Of a stretch of 64,000 bases of DNA, positions 58,123 to 64,000 are shown in pieces (position 1 is the first letter of the stretch; each line of letters begins with the position of its first letter). The notes below the pieces were generated by a model. That model saw only the letters and a program-made list of their open reading frames with translations. It did no database searches and had not been told where the DNA came from. This stretch comes from Haberlea rhodopensis. Lineage: Eukaryota > Streptophyta > Magnoliopsida > Lamiales > Gesneriaceae. The position numbers and the translations under genes were made by a program. Location of the stretch: contig CAJQUN010000021.1 of assembly GCA_907163345.1 (NCBI GenBank), positions 1,922,001 to 1,986,000 on the forward strand, given 5' to 3'.

Positions 58123-59845
58123 ATGGCTTAGAACAGAGACAACAACGAACCACCTCCACAAGTGAATGTTGAACCTCAAATGCCCATCAGAGACTATTTC
58201 AAACCAACAACAATACTCTAGAATCGCTCGCTAAATTATCAATGCCAACAACTTCGAACTTAAGCCTTCATTGATAAGTATGGTGCAATAGAATCAGTTT
58301 GGTGATTCCGTTGTTGAAGACCCCAACTTACATCTGATAATGTTTTTGGAGATAACTGATACTGTGAACATTAATGGTGTTTCAAAAGACATTGCAAGGC
58401 TGTTTTTGTTTTCTTTCTCTCTTAGGAACCACGCAAAGAGCTGGCTACAATCTCTTCCAGATGGTGGTTGCACATGGGCAGACATGGCATCAAAATTTCT
58501 CTCAAAGTTCTTTCCGTCAGCTAAGTCAGCCCAACTGAGGACTGAAATCAGTACGTGCAGACAAATTGATTCTGAACAACTCTATGAGTCGAGGGAGCGA
58601 TTTAAGGATTCATTGAGGAGGTGCCCAAAACACAACTATGAGAATTGGGTGCAAATTCAGTTATTTTACAATGGTTTGAATTGGCCAACTAGGATTATTG
58701 TGGATGTTGCAGCAGGAGGAACACTATTTGCTAAGACTGCAGATGCTGCTTTTGATTTGCTTGAGGAAATGTCAGCCAACAGTTTCTAGTGACCCAGTGA
58801 GAGAGCCATGGTGAGGAAACCCATAGGGATGTATGTGGTTGATCATTTCAGTACACTTTCTGCACAATTATCTGCACTAACCACGCAGGTAGATGCTCTG
58901 AGCAAGCAAGGAGCACAACCCACTATTGAATTAGCTGCAGCTGCAGCTGCAGCTGGAATCGAGTTGTCAAAGGAAGCAGACCAAGAACAAGCTCAGTTTA
59001 TAAACAATCGGTATCCCAACAACAACTAATACTACCGAGGCAATCAGTACCAACAAGGGTTATGTAACAATGATAAACTTTTCTATGCCAACAACAATAA
59101 CGCCTTGACTCCGCCACCTGGATATGCTCCACAAAAGAATGAAGGTAAACCATCATTTGAATATTTGGTAGGTAACTTTGTTCAAACCTCAGCATTGAGG
59201 CTTGAGAAGAACGAGTCCATGCTTGATATGATTGAGTGTCACATGAATAACATGGGTGCTACGATGAAGTCTCTTGAGGTTCAAATTGGACATCTTGCTA
59301 ATGCCATGAACAACCAATAAAGAGGAACATCTCCTAGCAACACTGAAGTGAACCCAAAAGAGCAGTGCAAGGCCGTGACATTTAGAAATGGCAAGGAACT
59401 TAGGGATATAGAACCATCACGTGTTGATGAGCCACCAGTTGATGAGACTCAAATTCAGGTTGAAATCACTAAACAAGTCGAAAAGGAGAAGCAAGTCACT
59501 CAACCTAAAAAGCTTCATATGTTCAACCCTACACTTCCATATACTCAACGCTTCAGAAAAAAGGCTATAGATGACCAGTTTGCAAAGTTCTCGGAGATTT
59601 TCAAGAAAATCCACAATAGCATTCCATTTGCTGATGTTTTGCAACAAATGCCTAATTACGCAAAGTTCATGAAGGATGTAATGGCACGGAAGAGAAAGCT
59701 TGAGGAATTTGGGACTGTGAATCTCACAGAGGAATGCAGTGTTATTCTCCAGAAGAAGCTACCACAAAAATTAAAAAATCCAAGGCGTTTTAATATTCCT
59801 TGTATTTTTGGTAGTTCTACTCTCTTAAATATCCTCAAGGGATAA
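58123..59845 (+). pseudogene. Athila-like gag of element Z
   Basis: An ATG at 58123 is followed by an early TAG and a frameshift. From about 58230 the frame reads NFELKPSLISMVQ, FLEITDTVNINGVS, SFSLRNHAKSWLQSLPDGG, FLSKFFPSAKSAQLRTEI, LYESRERFKDSLRRCP, FYNGL and AGGTLFAKTADAAFDLLEEM (Retrotrans_gag). Further pieces in the same frame follow stops at 58787, 59027 and 59318. The last (59348-59845) holds KEQCKAVTFRNGKEL, the RFRKKAIDDQFAKFSEIFKKIHN region and NLTEECSVILQKKLPQKLKNP. The frame ends where the protease active site should begin. Confidence 0.9.
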
Positions 59846-60019
59846 TTGAAGATGTACTTGTTCAGGTAAATTTATCTTCCCTGCAGATTTTATGGTACTG
59901 GATATGTAAGATGATAGAGATGTCCCACTGATTTTGGGGAGACCGTTCTTAGCAACAGACAGAGCACTTATCGATGTTCAGAGAGGAGAACTATCCTTGA
60001 GAGTTGGAGGCGAGGAAGT
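59846..60019 (+). pseudogene. Protease remnant of element Z, left of the solo LTR
   Basis: Fragments GIIEDVLVQV, FPADFMVLDM, VPLILGRPFLAT and RALIDVQRGELSLRVGGEEV are the C-terminal half of the Athila protease. The segment with the catalytic D(L)GAS is deleted between 59815 and 59825. Broken at 60019 by the solo LTR. Confidence 0.8.
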
Positions 60020-61459
60020 TGTTCATGAAAATTCCTTATCGCAAGCGCACGGTGGTCAAGTTTTAGTATAAAAGATGTCGAACCCACAGAGATTGAATAT
60101 AAAGTTAAATCTAAGTACGAATTAAAATAATCTTTGTTTTATCAAGATAATCGAATGGTTGAGTGTTATATGCAAATAATAAAAATCAATTAAACTACCA
60201 ATGATCAAATCTTGAGTTGGGAAGAAATCAATTAGAGACGAATCTAGGAGTTCGATTTCACTTGTTCATCCACTACACGTATCATTCCTTGATTTCAATA
60301 TTATGGATTTTCTTAGTTTACTAGCCAGGAATTCTTATTTATTTTCTACTCCCTCTCTCGAGTGTTAAACAGAAGTAATCATCTAACATTAATCTTGATA
60401 TCTCTATCTAAGATCAAAAATCAAACAATTATAATTGCACAGTAATTCCTTTAACGACTTCTATGGAGTTATAGCCTCTCGAACATTATAACTTCCAAGA
60501 TATGAATCCCTTCTATCCTATTCACAACCTCCTCTCTCGAATGATAGATCACAAATATAACATCATTCAATCCATGGCCAGTAGATCAAAAGCATTAAGA
60601 ATAGGAAACACAAATAAACCATATGGAAATCCAAATACTTCAATCAACCGTAGTCTACATCGTTCTCCTAGAAAAATAGAATTAGCTCATGCTGGAATGA
60701 ATTAAACACATAGACATGTTTAAATAATCCATAAAAACTAATAAAAGTTTAGAAATACAAAACGATTTAGAAGCTATTCTTCGTTCTCCGACGAACGCCT
60801 CCGTCTCGTGATGGAATCTCTCATTTTTGCTCCAAGCCGACGTCGTCTCTTTTCTCCTTCTCCAACCCTAGTCTCTTCTCCTCTAAGTCTGAATGTGTAT
60901 CTCCTAATATCCCCCCTCGTTCCTCTTTTTTTCCTTTTAATTCCCGTGCATCAGATAAGGAAAGTGGCAGAAATTTCCAAAACTTTGTTGGCGTATTTAC
61001 GCCACTAAACTGCCGTAGCTACGCCTGGTGATGTGTTAAAAAAACTTGGCTTCCCGCATGACTGGCGTTATTATGCCAAGGTATTGGCGTAACTATGCCT
61101 CAAAGTGGCGTAACTACGCCTAACTAAAATCTCAAATGTCGTAGCCTCGGCATAGCTACGCCTAAAACTGGCGTAGTTACGCCTAACGTAATTTTTCAAA
61201 ATGGAATTGTCGTAGCCTCGGCGTCTTTACGCTTGATAATGGCGTAGCTACGCAAATCTCTTTGATGGAAACCTTGGAATCTTGACTTCAATTCATCATT
61301 TCAATCCGCTCTTTGCACCCATTTTAGTCCACAATCACATAGTTACCTGGATTCATGCAAGACAAGACAGAACAATACCAAAAACTTAATTCTGGTCGAA
61401 AACTAGCACTAAACCATGTAAAATAAGAAGAAATATAAGTGTATAAAATATATTTATCA
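60020..61459 (-). mobile_element. Inverted Athila-like solo LTR in element Z
   Basis: 1440 bp, TG..CA on the window strand (TGTTCATGAAAATT...TATTTATCA), with the 5-bp target duplication GAAGT at 60015-60019 and 61460-61464. It is the reverse complement of the 56545-57880 LTR type. It splits the protease-RT linker: VGGEEVV on the left, LNIYKALKGPDE on the right. About nine GGCGTANNTACGCC palindromes lie at 60985-61255. Confidence 0.92.
60985..61255. repeat. GGCGTAGCTACGCC palindrome cluster
   Basis: About nine near-palindromes of 14-16 bp (GGCGTATTTACGCC, GCCGTAGCTACGCC, GGCGTTATTATGCC, GGCGTAACTACGCC, GGCGTAGTTACGCC and others), with central bases varying. A shorter set is in the 5' LTR at 56730-56900. 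Confidence 0.85.
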
Positions 61460-61464
61460 GAAGT

Positions 61465-62420
61465 CATGCTTAATATTTACAAGGCCCTCAAAGGACCTGA
61501 CGAGGTAAGCACTTGCAAATTTTTAGATGTTATTGACTCATGTGTGCATAATTTTGAAGTAGGAACAATACATGTCGATCCATTGGAGAATTGCGTGGCT
61601 AACTCTGTATTGCAAGTGGATGCAACTGAATCTGATCTTTTTGAGGAAGTTGAAGCACTTAAGAGCTTGCACAAGGAGAACGTCACTGCTGCAACAAAGG
61701 AAGATATACAAGATACATCAGTAGAAGAAGTTACGAAGGCGAGCTCGAAATTGAAAAACTACCTGCCCACCTCACTTATGCCTTATTGGGAGAGAATTCA
61801 ACATATCCGGTTATTATATCTTCTTCTATTTGTTCTGTAAAGAAAGATAAATTACTACATTGATCATCACTCCCTCCATTGATCATCAAAGGCGGCTGAA
61901 TCCGGTAATGAAAGAGGTAGTAAAAACAGAAGTGCTTAAATTTTTAATGGTAGGATTATTATGATATTTCAGAGGTCTCCCCTGTATTGGTTGTGCCAAA
62001 GAAATGAGGAATGACGGCGGTAAAAAATGGAAATAATGAGTTGCTCTCAACTCGAACTATGACGGGGTGGCGAGTTTGCATTGACTATAGGAAACTCAAC
62101 AAGGCCACAAGGAAGGGCAACTTCCCTCTTCCCTTTATTGATCAGATGCTCAATAGGTTAGCTAGTTATTGTTATGGGTACAATCAAATAGCCATAGACC
62201 TCGATGATCAAGAGAAGACAACATTACTTGTCGATATGGAACTTTTACTTTTAGAAGAATGAATTTTGGTTTTTGCAACGCACCTTCTACCTTTCAATGG
62301 TGCATGATGGCTATATTTTCAGATATGGTGGAGGAGATCCTAGAAGTCTTCATGGACGATTTTTCGGTAATTGGTTCTTCTTTTGATCATTGTTTGCTTA
62401 ACTTCTCTTGTGTTGCAGCG
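61465..62420 (+). pseudogene. Protease-RT linker and RT of element Z
   Basis: NIYKALKGPDEVSTCKFLDVIDS continues the frame cut by the solo LTR. An acidic linker follows, then YLPTSLMPYW. RT pieces: PLYWLCQRNE region, TMTGWRVCIDYRKLNKATRKGNFPLPFIDQMLNRLA (62068-62165), then a deletion reaching GYNQIAIDLDDQEKTT. After a shift, NFGFCNAPSTFQWCMMAIFSDMVEEILEVFMDDFSVIGSSFDHCL follows (62259-62400) with the FMDD catalytic motif. The conserved LDGYSG and PYGTFAFRRMPFG stretches are deleted or scrambled. Ends near 62420. Confidence 0.88.
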
Positions 62421-62560
62421 ATGCCAAGAAAAGAGTCTGTGGGGCCTCTATACTTTATCCTTAATGTGTGTCACATGATTACACAATCACAAATATCTGA
62501 AGTAGGATTAAGTAGAAATTCACACTGATTAAGAGTCAGACTGTGTCAGTTATTACAGTA

Positions 62561-62684
62561 TTCTCAAAACGTGACATAATATACATCATTTACATATCAA
62601 AACTCCTAACAAGTTCATTCTCTTCTCAAAACGTGACATAATATACATCATTTACATATCAAAACTCCTAACAAGTTCATTCTC
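62561..62684. repeat. Exact 62-bp tandem duplication
   Basis: Two identical 62-bp units starting TTCTCAAAACGTGACATAAT, in non-coding DNA just 3' of the broken RT. Confidence 0.95.
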
Positions 62685-62689
62685 TTAAC

Positions 62690-64000
62690 CAGTAATTCAT
62701 CTAGCAGCAGAAGTCGACTCACAATCCCGGCCTCCCCCTTCTATGAGTCCATACAGAAACAACAACACACCATGAGTATTGATATAAAACCATTACAATC
62801 CAATATCAATAAGAATGCACAATACAATAAATAAACATCGTAGCATCTCAACTGTGATTGTTTCTGTACTATACACCACAATATGCAAATATGTCATGAC
62901 ATGTCTCATTCATCATCCTGTTATAACGGGACATGTATGATGTTTCCTTCTCGTTCAATATGTCTGTGGCTCAACCTTCACGTCCCATATTAGCAGCACA
63001 TATCATATTTCCATCCTCACACGTTATAACAGCCATTTCCATGTCCAACGTCATCATGCCCATCATGGCATCCATCATATGTCTCATCAACATGATTTAC
63101 AACAATCATATAACTCAACACATGTATATGCATCATCTTACAACAATACATGTATCGTAGCAATAACATCAATACTCGTACGTCAACACGTACCTGGCGT
63201 GCGATACAAAATATATAATTCAGGCATCACTGTTTAACTGACTCTCTCTCTTCTCCCCTGTGATGGTGCTACATGAATATCAACAATTATAATGTCATAA
63301 TAGGCTTCACCATTAAATTCCAAGAAAATATAACATTTTTCAAAATTTAAATCATATCGATCGATCGCCAATATCACCGATCGATCGCCAAAAAGTTCTG
63401 CCTCTCAACGATCGATCTCCATTCTCTCGCAATCGATCGCCAATATGTTCTATTCTTCAGCGATCGATCATCATGTTTCAATGATTGATCGTCAAAGTAT
63501 TTCACCGCCTTATTTTTCCCCTGTTTCGACGATCGATCGCCATGTGGCTCGCGATCGATCGCCAATGTCTGGAAATTTTAGAACATGGCGATATTCATGT
63601 CTATCTTCATGGTTCCAACTCTATACTTCATAATTCAACACCAAAACTTCATAACACATTACTTACTCATGCTATCAACATGTTTTTCATGATAACATAA
63701 CTTCTTTCATGGAATTCCATCTTATATCAAAACATTACATAGACTCTACTACTAGTAGCTTCACATAGTTCAACTATCAACACATGAACATCATAAGTTA
63801 TGGAATTCTTACCAACTTGCTTTGTTTTCACTTCACAACCAGATAGCAACTTGATTTTCAAGCTCCAAGTCAAAAGAAAGTGAACAAGAGCACACAAGGG
63901 CTGAGAGAAACTTGTGTAGAGATTTGTAGGTGAAGTGTGGTGCTATTATGTGTTTCCAAATCTGAACTTAGGTTAATATAACCTCTTTTATTTCCCAAAT
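62690..64000 (-). mobile_element. Ty3-type LTR-like segment, incomplete
   Basis: No gene. On the minus strand it resembles LTRs C and D in layout: an inverted GTACGT/ACGTAC pair (63174-63194) and, to its right, a CGATCGATCG cluster (63357-63563), as in LTR C (30024-30414) in mirror order. No LTR end or primer site is visible; it runs off the window. Confidence 0.5.
63357..63563. repeat. CGATCGATCG cluster, right end
   Basis: About eight motifs, most of the form CGATCGATCGCCA, spaced about 20-30 bp. Confidence 0.9.

Larger units (their letters stand above)
56545..62420 (+). mobile_element. Athila-like element Z, decayed and 3'-truncated
   Basis: 5' LTR, tRNA-Asp primer site, gag, protease remnant and RT remnant lie in order on the + strand, interrupted by an inverted solo LTR at 60020-61459. 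No integrase, envelope-position ORF or 3' LTR is present; recognisable sequence ends about 62420. Confidence 0.85.

Noticed and set aside
56545..61459. Reading 56545-57880 and 60020-61459 as the two LTRs of one element
   Set aside because: They are in opposite orientations, and the second has its own GAAGT duplication and interrupts a continuous pol frame.
63374..63633. Open frames with repeated RS-ID-R peptides (also at 13046-13384 and 29908-30431)
   Set aside because: Translation of the GATCGATC palindromes in several frames and both strands; not protein coding.

Overview
The window is nuclear DNA of a flowering plant, almost certainly a eudicot. The evidence is an intron-containing chloroplast ELIP gene, AT-rich intergenic DNA, and nested Ty3/gypsy (Athila-like and iMet-primed), Ty1/copia, LINE and DNA-transposon remnants. 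The species cannot be fixed from sequence alone. A tandem ELIP copy next to an intact one would fit a desiccation-tolerant lineage, where ELIP families are known to expand, but that is only a hint. I see no rRNA, tRNA, CRISPR or bacterial features.

Only one gene looks intact: ELIP at 46084-46884 (+). It has three exons and 193 residues, with a TATA box and an ABRE-like site upstream. A 3'-exon ELIP pseudogene lies 3.4 kb upstream (42434-42706). Every other recognisable coding region belongs to a retroelement and is broken.

Layout. 1-2981: 3' part of an Athila-like element (+), with an envelope-position ORF, polypurine tract and LTR. 3019-3981: a 508-bp tandem duplication. 4620-7542: Athila-like gag and 5' LTR (-). 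7543-13390: a non-autonomous Athila-like element (-) that keeps LTRs, primer site and polypurine tract but has no gag-pol. 14975-16325: copia (SIRE-like) solo LTR. 16348-25204: an 8.9-kb non-coding Ty3 element (-) with 2.4-kb LTRs. 29256-34239: a Ty3 element (+), LTR-gag-PR-RT-RNase H, cut off inside RNase H. 34240-42433: a direct second copy of 8955-27346 without the two insertions. 42434-46884: ELIP pseudogene, DNA-transposon-like repeats and the ELIP gene. 48330-48620: LINE fragment. 48810-54808: a complete but decayed copia element (-) carrying a nested 1.1-kb hAT-like element. 56060-56455: an imperfect CATGCACCAGTT array. 56545-62420: an Athila-like element (+) interrupted by an inverted solo LTR. 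62690-64000: another LTR-like segment (-).

The most informative structures are these. (a) A direct ~8.2-kb duplication gives a natural occupied/empty-site pair, and two LTR insertions landed 22 bp apart in one copy. (b) The left joint of copy B lies inside a gypsy RNase H domain and its right joint at an ELIP exon fragment. (c) Several unrelated LTR families each carry clusters of short palindromes (CGATCGATCG, GGCGTAGCTACGCC, AGCGG..CGCT and GGCGG..CGCC). (d) Three further insertions have target duplications readable by eye: copia TATTG, hAT-like GGTAGAAG and solo LTR GAAGT.
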